In this document: piece after piece, positions 53,235-61,975 of the stretch
Position numbering within the stretch: position 1 is the stretch's first letter
Layout of the letters: each line of letters opens with the position of its first letter
Origin: CAKZSB01 sp964573105
GTDB lineage: Bacteria; Pseudomonadota; Gammaproteobacteria; Granulosicoccales; Granulosicoccaceae
DNA length: 64,000 nucleotides
Reading direction: 5' to 3'
Assembly (NCBI GenBank): GCA_964573105.1
Contig: CAZNIS010000002.1
Coordinates: forward strand, 1-64,000
The notes under the pieces: model-generated
The model's input: the letters and a program-made list of their open reading frames with translations, nothing else
The model's database searches: none
What the model was told of the DNA's origin: nothing
Position numbers and translations under genes: made by a program

Positions 53235-54095
53235 CTACAGGGATTTGGCCCAGTCCCAGTACATTTCTCTGCAACGGCGGGCGATCGGCCCAGGCTGCAG
53301 GATTTTGTCTTCAAGCTGGGTGACAGGTGTGACTTTTGAAATATTGCCGGTGGTGAAGATTTCGTCGGCGCGGCGAAAATCGTCCAGCGACAAGGTCTTC
53401 TCGTGATAGGTGACGCCGTTTTCTGTAAGTAGCGTGCTCACGCGTTGCTTGGTGATGCCGTTTAAAAAAGTGCCATTGGGTGCTGGGGTAAATACTTCCC
53501 CATCCACTGCCATCATGATGTTGGAGGTGGCGGTCTCTGCCACGTTGCCTAGCGCGTCGCAGACAATTGCGTTCTTGAACCCCTTGTCGTTGACCTCGCG
53601 CAGCATGCGGGCATTGTGCGGATACAGGCAGGCAGCCTTGGCGTTGACCAGTGCGGTGGCGATGGTTGGGCGGTGAAATTGTGTGGTGCCGAGCGTCATG
53701 CTGGCGTCAGGATCTGGCATTGGCACGTTTTCAAGGCAAAGGCAGAAGGCAGTGGATTCCGGATCGCCACCGACGACGCTGGGGCCGGATTCGGTCGACC
53801 AGTACATCGGCCGGATGTACACCGCTTCGTCGGCCGGGAAGTTGGCCAGCCCTTCAAGGCACAACTGGCTCATCTGCTCGACGGTTAGTGTGGGTTTCAG
53901 GCCCATGGCAATGGCCGAGTCGTTGACGCGCTGGCAGTGCCGATCCAGGTCCGGGCAGGTGCCTTCGAATTTGCGTGCGCCATCAAACACCAGGGTGCCG
54001 AGCCAGGTGCCATGATCGGCAGCGCGCATGATCGGGGTATTGCCGTTGACCCAGGTGCCCTCGAACCAGGTCCAGATAGTAGTGCCGACTGCCAT
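53235..54095 (-). CDS. Class IV aminotransferase, branched-chain aminotransferase-like
   Basis: The 286-residue PLP enzyme has the fold-type IV pattern: ADHGTWLGTLVFDGARKFEG, AVYIRPMYWS, the PLP lysine in TALVNAKAACLYPHN, the Glu region in DALGNVAETATSNIMMAVDG, and FLNGITKQRV. Such proteins act as IlvE, D-amino-acid transaminase or ADC lyase; branched-chain aminotransferase is the best fit. Positioned between carbonic anhydrase and the RutR-like regulator on the same strand as both. There is no specific link to either. Confidence 0.82.
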   Translation of the reverse strand: MAVGTTIWTWFEGTWVNGNTPIMRAADHGTWLGTLVFDGARKFEGTCPDLDRHCQRVNDSAIAMGLKPTLTVEQMSQLCLEGLANFPADEAVYIRPMYWSTESGPSVVGGDPESTAFCLCLENVPMPDPDASMTLGTTQFHRPTIATALVNAKAACLYPHNARMLREVNDKGFKNAIVCDALGNVAETATSNIMMAVDGEVFTPAPNGTFLNGITKQRVSTLLTENGVTYHEKTLSLDDFRRADEIFTTGNISKVTPVTQLEDKILQPGPIARRCREMYWDWAKSL

Positions 54096-54317
54096 GGTCT
54101 GCTTGTGCCTTTCTCAATTGGATAGTGTTAGCGGGAGAGTCGATGGTACGCCGGTACCCGACTCAGAGGTCAATGTTACCAGTCGGGTCGGCGTCGCGAT
54201 AGCAATCGCTCGATAGCATAGGGCGGCCTGGATACCCGCGCGCGCAGACAAACAGGGCGCCATGCCGAGCATCGCGCCGTGGTGATCGCAGCGCCGGTTA
54301 GCAGATAATGTGCTATT

Positions 54318-54977
54318 TCACCTGGTTACACTGCGACGTGCGATGCCAACCCCGTTCAGAATGATGTCAACCACCTGAGACTTGGCCTGCTCGAACTGTT
54401 CGTCGGACAGTGGTTTGCCGTGATTCAGTGTAGTGATCTGATGATCGAAGTCTGCGTAGTGACGGGTACAGGACCAGATCATGTACAACAGACAGCGCGC
54501 ATCGATCGGCCGCATCCGCCCCTCTTTAATCCAGCGCTCTATCACGGCAACTCGATCGTCAGTCCAGCGCTTTAGCGTGGTTTCAAGGTGGCTCTGCATC
54601 ACGGGGGCGCCGTGCAGAATTTCGTTGGCCCAGACTTTCGAACCGTCCGGGTGGCTGCGGCTGATATCCATTTTGGCGCCGATATACCGCGTCAGCGCCT
54701 CTTCCGGATCATCGCAATCGTCAAATGCACTGGCAGTCTGCAGCCAGACATTGAAAATGTTTTCAACGACGCGGCGGTACAGCGATTCCTTGGTCGGATA
54801 GTAGTAGTGCAAATTGGGTTTTGGGATGCCGGCGCGTTCGGCGATCAGGCTCGTGGTCGCGCCGCGATAGCCCGATTCGGCAAACACACGCTCCGCGGCT
54901 TTGAGGATAGCCGCCTCGTTGTGACGCCGTACGGCGCTCTTTCGGTTGCCATTTTTGGGGACGGCATTGGCAGGCAT
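54318..54977 (-). CDS. rutR: RutR-like TetR-family regulator of pyrimidine catabolism
   Basis: The 219-residue product has a TetR helix-turn-helix at about residues 20-65 (ILKAAERVFAESGYRGATTS, IPKPNLHYYYPTKESLYRRV). Its C-terminal domain is of the RutR/YcdC type (VWANEILHGAPVMQSHLE). In E. coli RutR binds TTGACCANNTGGTCAA and is released by uracil or thymine. A perfect copy of that operator lies 53 bases upstream of this gene, in the divergent region shared with an aminotransferase and an amidohydrolase of reductive pyrimidine breakdown. The context therefore strongly supports RutR function. Confidence 0.9.
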   Translation of the reverse strand: MPANAVPKNGNRKSAVRRHNEAAILKAAERVFAESGYRGATTSLIAERAGIPKPNLHYYYPTKESLYRRVVENIFNVWLQTASAFDDCDDPEEALTRYIGAKMDISRSHPDGSKVWANEILHGAPVMQSHLETTLKRWTDDRVAVIERWIKEGRMRPIDARCLLYMIWSCTRHYADFDHQITTLNHGKPLSDEQFEQAKSQVVDIILNGVGIARRSVTR

Positions 54978-55010
54978 ATTCGGTTGAGCATTCGCGTTGA
55001 CCGGATCGAC

Positions 55011-55025
55011 AAGCTACGGTAGCTT
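55011..55025. promoter_or_regulatory. Second palindrome in the rutR divergent region
   Basis: AAGCTA and TAGCTT flank CGG, a perfect 6-bp inverted repeat 5 bases left of the RutR box. It could be a second protein site or chance. A RutR half-site TTGACC also lies at 54997-55002. Confidence 0.35.
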
Positions 55026-55029
55026 ACGC

Positions 55030-55045
55030 TTGACCATGTGGTCAA
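55030..55045. promoter_or_regulatory. RutR operator
   Basis: TTGACCATGTGGTCAA is an exact match to the published E. coli RutR consensus TTGACCANNTGGTCAA. It is 20 bases before the aminotransferase ATG and 53 bases before the rutR start, so one site can regulate both divergent transcripts and give autoregulation. Confidence 0.9.
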
Positions 55046-55064
55046 GATCATCGGATCGCTTGCA

Positions 55065-56390
55065 ATGTCCCAGTCTGTCACCCGTCCGAACAACCTGAAC
55101 GCATTCTGGATGCCGTTCACTGCCAATCGGCAATTTAAAGAGACGCCGCGCATGCTGGTAGCGGCTGACGGCATGTACTACCAATCCGAAGATGGTCGGC
55201 AGATTCTCGATGGCACAGCCGGTCTGTGGTGCTGCAACGCCGGTCATGGCCGAGCAAAAATTATCGAGGCGGTGCAGAAGCAAGTGGCCGAACTGGACTA
55301 TGCGCCGGCGTTTCAGATGGGGCACCCGAAGGTATTCGAGTTTGCATCCGAGCTGTGCGAGATCACTCCGGAGCCTATGAACCATGTGTTTTTTACCAAC
55401 TCGGGTTCTGAGTCTGTCGAGACGGCGTTGAAGATGGCGATTGCCTATCATCGCGTGAAAGGCGAAGGAAGTCGCACCCGATTGATCGGCCGCGAGCGCG
55501 GTTATCACGGGGTGAATTTTGGCGGTATATCGGTTGGGGGCATCGTCGCCAATCGCAAGCACTTTGGCACCTTATTGGGCGGCGTCGATCACATTCGCCA
55601 CACGCATGACATCGAACGCAATGCGTTTACCCGAGGTCTGCCACAACACGGCGCCGAGCTTGCCGATGATCTCGAACGACTGGTGACGCTGCACGATGCC
55701 TCGACCATCGCGGCGGTCATCGTCGAGCCGATGGCAGGCTCGACCGGTGTGCTGATGCCGCCCGTGGGCTACCTGCAACGACTGCGCGACATCTGCGACA
55801 AACACGGCATCCTGTTGATCTTTGATGAAGTGATTACCGGTTTCGGCCGCATGGGTGGAGCGTTCTCACCGGATGTGTTTGGCGTGGTGCCTGACATCAT
55901 GACAACCGCCAAGGGACTGACCAGTGGCGTGATTCCGATGGGCGCAGTATTTGTGCGTGATGAAATTCACGACGCCTTCATGACAGGCCCCGAACATCTG
56001 ATTGAGTTTTTTCATGGCTACACTTATTCCGGTAATCCGGTCGCCTGCGCTGCAGGGCTTGGCACGCTCGAAACTTATCGTGAAGAGGGACTTCTGACTC
56101 GCGCCAGTGAGCTTGGTCCGTATTGGGAAGATGCGTTGCATTCGCTCAAAGGTCTGCCGCATGTAATCGATATTCGCAACTTCGGTCTGATTGGTGCGAT
56201 CGAGCTTGAGCCGATGCCCGGTGCGCCAACCAAGCGCGCTTTCACTGCGTTTCTAAATGCTTTCGAGCGCAATGTGCTTATCCGCACCACCGGCGACATC
56301 ATCGCGTTGTCACCACCGCTGATTGTCGAGAAATCACAGATCGACGATCTATTTGGCGTACTCGCCGACGTGTTAAAAAAACTCGACTAG
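55065..56390 (+). CDS. Omega-amino acid (beta-alanine)-pyruvate aminotransferase
   Basis: The 441-residue class III PLP enzyme has WMPFTANRQFKETPRMLVAA, GTAGLWCCNAGHGR, TNSGSESVETALKMA, ILLIFDEVITGFGRMGG and the PLP lysine in DIMTTAKGLTSGVIPMG. WCCNAGHGR-type motifs are typical of beta-alanine-pyruvate transaminases, which make malonate semialdehyde from beta-alanine. The ATG at 55065 is chosen, since the upstream in-frame GTG/ATG codons fall in the operator. The gene is first of a RutR-controlled operon with the downstream amidohydrolase. MmsA at 28 kb could take the product on to acetyl-CoA. Confidence 0.9.
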   Translation: MSQSVTRPNNLNAFWMPFTANRQFKETPRMLVAADGMYYQSEDGRQILDGTAGLWCCNAGHGRAKIIEAVQKQVAELDYAPAFQMGHPKVFEFASELCEITPEPMNHVFFTNSGSESVETALKMAIAYHRVKGEGSRTRLIGRERGYHGVNFGGISVGGIVANRKHFGTLLGGVDHIRHTHDIERNAFTRGLPQHGAELADDLERLVTLHDASTIAAVIVEPMAGSTGVLMPPVGYLQRLRDICDKHGILLIFDEVITGFGRMGGAFSPDVFGVVPDIMTTAKGLTSGVIPMGAVFVRDEIHDAFMTGPEHLIEFFHGYTYSGNPVACAAGLGTLETYREEGLLTRASELGPYWEDALHSLKGLPHVIDIRNFGLIGAIELEPMPGAPTKRAFTAFLNAFERNVLIRTTGDIIALSPPLIVEKSQIDDLFGVLADVLKKLD

Positions 56391-56469
56391 CTGATTAGCG
56401 ACGGCTCTTGCAGGCGTGCGGGCCGCCGTTGGTTCGCCGTCATTGACAACCAGAAACAGGGGAGTGGCT

Positions 56470-57717
56470 GTGACGATTTCCAGCAACATGAAAATTAATG
56501 GCGAGCGCTTGTGGGACTCGCTGATGGAGATGGCGAAAATCGGTCCCGGCATCGCCGGTGGCAACAATCGCCAGACGCTCACTGAAGAAGATGCCAAAGG
56601 TCGCGAGCTGTTCCAGAGCTGGTGCGACGCGGCCGGCTTGACGATGGGCGTCGACGAGATGGGTACCATGTTCGCACGCCGCGAAGGCACCGACCCGGGT
56701 GCGCTGCCCGTCTATGTCGGCAGCCACCTCGACACGCAACCCACCGGGGGTAAATACGATGGTGTGCTCGGTGTGCTGGGCGGGCTGGAAATCATTCGCC
56801 AGCTCAATGATATGAACGTCAAGACTCGCCACCCGATCGTGGTCGTCAACTGGACCAACGAAGAGGGCACGCGATTCCCGCCTGCGATGGTCGCCTCCGG
56901 AGTGTTTGCCGGTGTGCACACGCTCGACTGGGCCTACGATCGTACCGACGCCTATGGCTTGAAACTCGGCGATGAACTCAAGCGCATCGGCTGGTGCGGT
57001 GAGGAGAAAGTTGGCGCGCGCAAGATGAAGGCGTTTTTCGAACTGCACATCGAGCAGGGGCCGATCCTTGAAAACGAAAATCTGGATATAGGCGTGGTCA
57101 CGCACGGCCAGGGGTTGAGCTGGCTGCAGCTAACCGTCACTGGCAGAGAGAGCCACACGGGCTCAACACCCATGCCGATGCGCAAGAACGCGGGTCTTGG
57201 CATGGCGCGTATTACCCAGCTTGTCGATGAAATAGCCTGGTCGCATGCACCCGACGCCGTCGGCGCCATCGGTCACTGCGATGTCTATCCGAATTCGCGC
57301 AACATCATTCCCGGCAAGTGCGTATTCACGATCGACTTTCGCCATCCCGACAAGGCCGTAATCGATGACATGGTGTCGCGTTTGAAGGCTGGCGCGCAAA
57401 AGATATGCGACGACGCGGGGCTCGCGCTTGGGATTGAAAAAGTCGGCGGTTTCGATCCGGTCGAGTTCGACGCCAACTGTGTTAACGCTTTGAGAAGCGC
57501 GGCCGTCAGGCTGGGCTACAGTCATCGCGATTTGGTATCCGGCGCCGGCCACGACGCCTGCTGGATCAATCGCGTCGCACCCACGGCGATGGTGATGTGC
57601 CCGTGTGTCGACGGTCTGTCACACAATGAGGCCGAGGAGATTTCACCCGAGTGGGCTGCCGCTGGCACCAATGTGCTGTTTCACGCGGTGGTGGAGACCG
57701 CTGAAATCGTCGACTAG
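56470..57717 (+). CDS. Zn-dependent N-carbamoyl-beta-alanine/N-carbamoyl-amino acid amidohydrolase
   Basis: The 415-residue M20-type hydrolase has metal ligands in GSHLDTQPTGGKYDGVLG, NEEGTRFPPAM, FFELHIEQGP and LSHNEAEEIS, and the dimer-domain GRESHTGSTPMPMRKNA. Family enzymes remove the carbamoyl group of N-carbamoyl-beta-alanine (PydC, beta-ureidopropionase) or N-carbamoyl-L-amino acids. Its neighbours and the RutR box point to the former. The GTG at 56470 is best placed after AGGGGAG; GTG 56464 and ATG 56488 are alternatives. PydA and PydB partners are not in the window. Confidence 0.88.
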   Translation: MTISSNMKINGERLWDSLMEMAKIGPGIAGGNNRQTLTEEDAKGRELFQSWCDAAGLTMGVDEMGTMFARREGTDPGALPVYVGSHLDTQPTGGKYDGVLGVLGGLEIIRQLNDMNVKTRHPIVVVNWTNEEGTRFPPAMVASGVFAGVHTLDWAYDRTDAYGLKLGDELKRIGWCGEEKVGARKMKAFFELHIEQGPILENENLDIGVVTHGQGLSWLQLTVTGRESHTGSTPMPMRKNAGLGMARITQLVDEIAWSHAPDAVGAIGHCDVYPNSRNIIPGKCVFTIDFRHPDKAVIDDMVSRLKAGAQKICDDAGLALGIEKVGGFDPVEFDANCVNALRSAAVRLGYSHRDLVSGAGHDACWINRVAPTAMVMCPCVDGLSHNEAEEISPEWAAAGTNVLFHAVVETAEIVD

Positions 57718-57791
57718 CAATCGATAACAGCGTGGTAAAGAAGGGTGGCACCATTCTTACAATGGATTACGGCGTCAACTTCATTTGAAAG

Positions 57792-57891
57792 NNNNNNNNN
57801 NNNNNNNNNNNNNNNNNNNNNNNNNNNNNNNNNNNNNNNNNNNNNNNNNNNNNNNNNNNNNNNNNNNNNNNNNNNNNNNNNNNNNNNNNNN
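57792..57891. other. Scaffold gap of 100 N covering the start of cobS
   Basis: Exactly 100 N. About 85-100 CobS residues, including the Walker A loop, are absent from the right flank, so at least 260-300 bases of cobS are missing in addition to any intergenic sequence. The real gap is therefore longer than shown. The 74 bases left of the gap hold no recognisable gene. Confidence 0.95.
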
Positions 57892-58620
57892 GCCGCGCGC
57901 CTGAACTGGCCCTGTCTGCGCATCAATCTCGACAGCCACGTCAGTCGTATCGATCTGATCGGCAAAGACGCCATCGTGTTGCAGGATGGCAAGCAGGTGA
58001 CAGAGTTTCAGGACGGCATTCTGCCGTGGGCCTACCAGCGCAACGTGGCGCTGGTGTTTGACGAATACGACGCCGGCAGGCCGGATGTGATGTTTGTGAT
58101 TCAGCGCGTGCTCGAATCGGCGGGGCGGCTGACGCTGTTGGATCAGAGCCGGGTGATTCGACCCCATCCGTGTTTTCGCATCTTCGCCACCGCCAACACC
58201 GTGGGCCTGGGAGACACCACCGGGCTGTATCACGGCACGCAACAGATCAATCAGGCACAGATGGATCGCTGGTCGATCACGACCATTCTGAATTACCTGC
58301 CGGCAGAAAAAGAGATTGAAATTGTCCTGGCCAAGGCGCCCGAATTTCGCACTGACGAGGGCCGCAAGACGGTCGAGCGGATGGTGACACTGGCCAACCT
58401 GACGCGCTCGGCATTCCGCAATGGCGACATCTCTACCGTCATGAGCCCGCGGACCGTGATTACCTGGACGCAGAACAGCGGCTTTTTCAAAAGCCACGCG
58501 CTGGCGTTTGAATTGACCTTCCTGAACAAGTGCGACCCGGTCGAGCGCGATGTGATTGCCGAGTTGTACCAGCGCACCTTCGGCGAGGAAATCGCAGACG
58601 CTGCATCGGTGTTCGGCTAG
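57892..58620 (+). CDS. cobS: Cobaltochelatase subunit CobS (AAA+ ATPase), 5' end in gap
   Basis: The 242 visible residues begin AARLNWPCLRINLDSHVSRID, which in CobS follows directly after the Walker A helix. Walker B is NVALVFDEYDAGRPDV, the sensor region is RIFATANTVGLGDTTGLYHG, and the arginine-finger part is NQAQMDRW. CobS and CobT form the AAA+ chaperone that drives cobalt insertion by CobN in aerobic cobalamin synthesis. It ends 10 bases before cobT. MoxR-type ATPases are related, but the VGLGDTTGLYHG signature and the CobT neighbour fix the assignment. Confidence 0.93.
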   Translation, partial: AARLNWPCLRINLDSHVSRIDLIGKDAIVLQDGKQVTEFQDGILPWAYQRNVALVFDEYDAGRPDVMFVIQRVLESAGRLTLLDQSRVIRPHPCFRIFATANTVGLGDTTGLYHGTQQINQAQMDRWSITTILNYLPAEKEIEIVLAKAPEFRTDEGRKTVERMVTLANLTRSAFRNGDISTVMSPRTVITWTQNSGFFKSHALAFELTFLNKCDPVERDVIAELYQRTFGEEIADAASVFG

Positions 58621-58630
58621 CGCCACAATC

Positions 58631-60466
58631 ATGGCCGGGATCGGGCACAATCGTGATGAGGCAGAGGCCGATCTCAAGCGATCGCTGACCGCGTGTGCGC
58701 GGGCGATAGCCGGCGATGAATCCCTTGAAGTGAATATCGCCGCACAGGGCGGCGTCAACGTCGCTGGCAAGTCATTGCCCGACAGACTCACCTCAGAGCA
58801 GACATCGGACGCGCCGGAAATGGCGATTACCCGCGGTCAGACTGATGCCGTCGCTGTGCATCGCGCCCACCACGACGCCATAGTTCACAGTCGCCATGCG
58901 CCGCAAAATGCAGTTGCACGTCGCGTCTTCGACGCGGTCGAGCGCGCTCGGGTCGAGTGTCTGGGCGGGCAGGTCATGCTGGGTGTGGCCAAAAACCTGG
59001 AGGCGCGGCTGGAACAGCGCCTGCGCAACTTCGACAGTCAGGGTGATGAGACTGTCGAGTTGGCCGAGGCAATGGCGCTGCAGCTACGCGAGCGCATGAC
59101 CGGTCGCCGCATGCCACCGGCCGCGCAGCAAATTCTGGCCAATTGCGAGTGGCACAGTGGCATCGATCCGGAATGGTTTGACCGACTCGATGCACACAGC
59201 GAAGACCAGGCGGCGTTCGCGCAGCAGCTCAATGATTTGCTGGTCGAAATGAAGCTGCTCGAAGGCGAAGAGGGTGAGGCTCAGGATGGCGATGACAGTG
59301 CCCAGGAAAATGCCAGTGAAGAGGCGCAGGAGCCAGACGGCGACGGCGATCCCCAACAGGGTGACGACGCTGAGCAATCCGCCGATCAGGATGACGCAGG
59401 CGACGAGGGCGAATCGGGTGAGTCACAGGATGATGACAACACCGACGACGATCTGAACCCGGCCGAGAATCCGGGCGCATCGATGCGGTTGCCGGATGCC
59501 AATCGCTTTGCCAGCACAACGGCTTATCATATCTACACCACCGACTACGATGAGATCGTCCGCCCGCAGGACATCTGCGGTTCCACCGAGCTCGCGCGCC
59601 TGCGCGAACGCCTGGACGAGCACGTCGGTGATCTGCAATCGGCGGTCGGTCGCTTTGCCAATCGATTGCAGCGCCTGCTGCTGGCGCGCCAGCATCGCTC
59701 GTGGGAGTTTGACCTTGAAGAGGGCGTGCTGGATTCGGCACGATTGACGCGCGTGGTGACTGATCCGATGCAGCCGCTCGCATTCAAGCGTGAGCGCGAG
59801 ACGCAGTTTCGCGACACCGTCGTCACACTGTTGCTGGATAATTCCGGCTCAATGCATGGCCGCTCGATCGTCGTGGCGGCAGCCTGTGCCGATGTACTGT
59901 CGAATACGCTTGAGCGCTGCGGTGTCGGCGTCGAGATACTGGGTTTTACCACACGTGCCTGGAAGGGCGGTGAGGCGCGAGCCCGCTGGGTGGCTGCCGG
60001 CCATCCGGTCAATCCCGGACGGCTGAACGATCTACGTCACATCATCTACAAATCGGCCGATACACCCTGGCGGCGTGCGCGCATGAATCTTGGTTTGATG
60101 ATGCGCAAGGGCCTGTTGAAAGAGAACATCGATGGTGAGGCCCTTCAGTGGGCACACCAACGGCTGGTAGCACGGCCGGAGAAGCGAAAGATCCTGATGG
60201 TGATTTCCGACGGCGCACCGATAGACGATTCGACCTTGTCGGCCAATCCGGGCAAGTTTCTCGAGCGCCATCTGATCGAGGTGATCGCTCAGGTCGAGGC
60301 CAGCGATACCGTCGAGCTGGTTGCCATCGGCATTGGCCACGACGTGACGCAGTACTACAAGCGTGCCGCGACGATCGCCAATGTCAGTGAGCTTGCAAGC
60401 GCGATGACCGCCCAGCTGGCTGATCTTTTCGATCAAAACCGATCGCGGCCCGGACGTCGCGCCTAG
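58631..60466 (+). CDS. cobT: Cobaltochelatase subunit CobT
   Basis: The 611-residue product has an N-terminal helical domain (1-205), a long acidic Asp/Glu/Gln linker (about 211-280), and a C-terminal VWA domain from about 395. The metal-ion adhesion site is DNSGSMHG, with Asp403, Ser405 and Ser407. The acidic linker and VWA order are characteristic of CobT. It works with CobS in the cobalt chelatase complex. The ATG at 58631 starts MAGIGHNRDEAEADL, 10 bases after the cobS stop. CobN, the catalytic subunit, is not seen here. Confidence 0.94.
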   Translation: MAGIGHNRDEAEADLKRSLTACARAIAGDESLEVNIAAQGGVNVAGKSLPDRLTSEQTSDAPEMAITRGQTDAVAVHRAHHDAIVHSRHAPQNAVARRVFDAVERARVECLGGQVMLGVAKNLEARLEQRLRNFDSQGDETVELAEAMALQLRERMTGRRMPPAAQQILANCEWHSGIDPEWFDRLDAHSEDQAAFAQQLNDLLVEMKLLEGEEGEAQDGDDSAQENASEEAQEPDGDGDPQQGDDAEQSADQDDAGDEGESGESQDDDNTDDDLNPAENPGASMRLPDANRFASTTAYHIYTTDYDEIVRPQDICGSTELARLRERLDEHVGDLQSAVGRFANRLQRLLLARQHRSWEFDLEEGVLDSARLTRVVTDPMQPLAFKRERETQFRDTVVTLLLDNSGSMHGRSIVVAAACADVLSNTLERCGVGVEILGFTTRAWKGGEARARWVAAGHPVNPGRLNDLRHIIYKSADTPWRRARMNLGLMMRKGLLKENIDGEALQWAHQRLVARPEKRKILMVISDGAPIDDSTLSANPGKFLERHLIEVIAQVEASDTVELVAIGIGHDVTQYYKRAATIANVSELASAMTAQLADLFDQNRSRPGRRA

Positions 60467-60575
60467 CCCGGCCGACGGCGTAAAGATTAAAGCGAGATGG
60501 CAGTGCAGGCCGTGCAATACGCGGCGCGTCTTGCGGTAACTCGCGACAACCGTTTATTCACCCTTGGAAAATACT

Positions 60576-61835
60576 ATGTTCAGCAGCAACCAGACAATTG
60601 CGGGCTTTGACGATGAGCTATGGGCGGCCATGCAGGCAGAGACCCAACGCCAGGAAGACCACGTTGAGTTGATCGCATCAGAAAATTACACCAGCCCGCG
60701 TGTGATGGAGGCGCAGGCCTCGGTGTTGACCAACAAATATGCGGAAGGCTATCCCGGCAAGCGCTACTACGGCGGTTGTGAACACGTTGACGTGGCCGAA
60801 CAGCTGGCTATTGATCGCGCCAAAGAACTGTTCGGCGCGGCCTATGCGAACGTGCAGCCACACTCTGGGTCACAGGCGAATGCGGCGGTCTACATGGCGC
60901 TGTGCGATGCAGGCGATACCGTGCTGGGCATGTCACTGGATCACGGCGGGCACCTGACGCACGGCGCGAGTGTTAACTTTTCAGGCAAAATCTACAACGC
61001 GGTGCAGTATGGTCTGGATGAGGCCACCGGTGAGATCGACTACGATCAGGTCGCAGCGCTCGCGCGTGAGCACAAACCCAAAATGATCGTGGCTGGATTC
61101 TCTGCTTACTCAAAGATTATCGATTGGCAGAAGTTTCGCGACATCGCCGACGAGGTAGGCGCCTGGTTGATGGTCGATATGGCGCATGTTGCAGGGCTGG
61201 TGGCGGTTGGACTATATCCCAACCCGGTGCCGATTGCAGACGTCTGCACCACCACCACCCACAAGACCTTGCGCGGCCCCCGCGGCGGGCTGATTCTCGC
61301 CCGTGCCAATCCGGAGCTTGAGAAAAAATTCAATTCGAATATTTTCCCGGGCATGCAGGGTGGGCCGTTGATGCATGTGATCGCGGCCAAGGCGGTCGCG
61401 TTCAAGGAAGCGCTGGAGCCTGAATTTAAAGCCTATCAGCAGCGGGTACTCGACAATGCGCGCGCCATGTGTGCGGTTTTTCAGGCGCGTGGCTACAAGA
61501 TCGTCTCCAACGGCACCGACGATCATCTCTTCCTGCTCGACTTGATCGATAAGGGCATCACCGGCAAGGCGGCCGATGCGGCACTCGGCCGTGCGCACAT
61601 TACCGTCAACAAAAACACCGTGCCCGGCGATCCACAGTCGCCGTTTGTCACCAGTGGCCTGCGTATCGGGTCACCAGCGGCGACCACGCGCGGATTCGGT
61701 GAGAAAGAGATGGCGGATCTGGCCGGCTGGATGTGCGATCTGCTGGACGATATTGACAACGAAGCGGTCAGCGCAGAGGTACGCGGTAAAGTCACGGATC
61801 TTTGCCGTCGTTTTCCTGTCTATTCTAAAGCCTGA
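60576..61835 (+). CDS. glyA: Serine hydroxymethyltransferase
   Basis: This PLP enzyme interconverts serine and glycine, producing methylene-THF. The 419-residue product has LIASENYTSPRVMEAQASVL, NKYAEGYPGKRYYGGCE, PHSGSQANAAVYMAL, the PLP lysine in TTTTHKTLRGPRGG, and a complete C-terminal domain (TSGLRIGSPAATTRGF). I chose the ATG at 60576; a TTG 12 bases upstream is in frame. There is no recognisable glycine or THF riboswitch in the 109-base upstream gap. It supplies C1 units for the MetF/MetE-like enzymes elsewhere in the window. Confidence 0.98.
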   Translation: MFSSNQTIAGFDDELWAAMQAETQRQEDHVELIASENYTSPRVMEAQASVLTNKYAEGYPGKRYYGGCEHVDVAEQLAIDRAKELFGAAYANVQPHSGSQANAAVYMALCDAGDTVLGMSLDHGGHLTHGASVNFSGKIYNAVQYGLDEATGEIDYDQVAALAREHKPKMIVAGFSAYSKIIDWQKFRDIADEVGAWLMVDMAHVAGLVAVGLYPNPVPIADVCTTTTHKTLRGPRGGLILARANPELEKKFNSNIFPGMQGGPLMHVIAAKAVAFKEALEPEFKAYQQRVLDNARAMCAVFQARGYKIVSNGTDDHLFLLDLIDKGITGKAADAALGRAHITVNKNTVPGDPQSPFVTSGLRIGSPAATTRGFGEKEMADLAGWMCDLLDDIDNEAVSAEVRGKVTDLCRRFPVYSKA

Positions 61836-61860
61836 TCTATACTCCGGCATCATCGCTCGA

Positions 61861-61889
61861 CTGAGGCTCCGCCATAGCGTGGGCCTCAG
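61861..61889 (+). terminator. Hairpin downstream of glyA
   Basis: CTGAGGC (61861-61867) and GCCTCAG (61883-61889) pair perfectly around a 15-base loop, 25 bases after the glyA stop. There is no T-run, so it is a tentative terminator. Confidence 0.45.
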
Positions 61890-61975
61890 TGGTGTCTCTG
61901 TCTTCACGGTCATAGAAACACAGACGCTGCAATGCTCAAATGCCGGGCTGTCCAGAATACCGCTGAGGATCAAAT

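Noticed and set aside
58631..60466. MoxR/VWA chaperone unrelated to cobalamin
   Set aside because: The acidic linker followed by a DNSGSMHG VWA domain and the VGLGDTTGLYHG ATPase next to it match CobT/CobS specifically.
60467..60575. Glycine or THF riboswitch ahead of glyA
   Set aside because: The 109-base interval is too short and lacks the conserved paired elements of either class.
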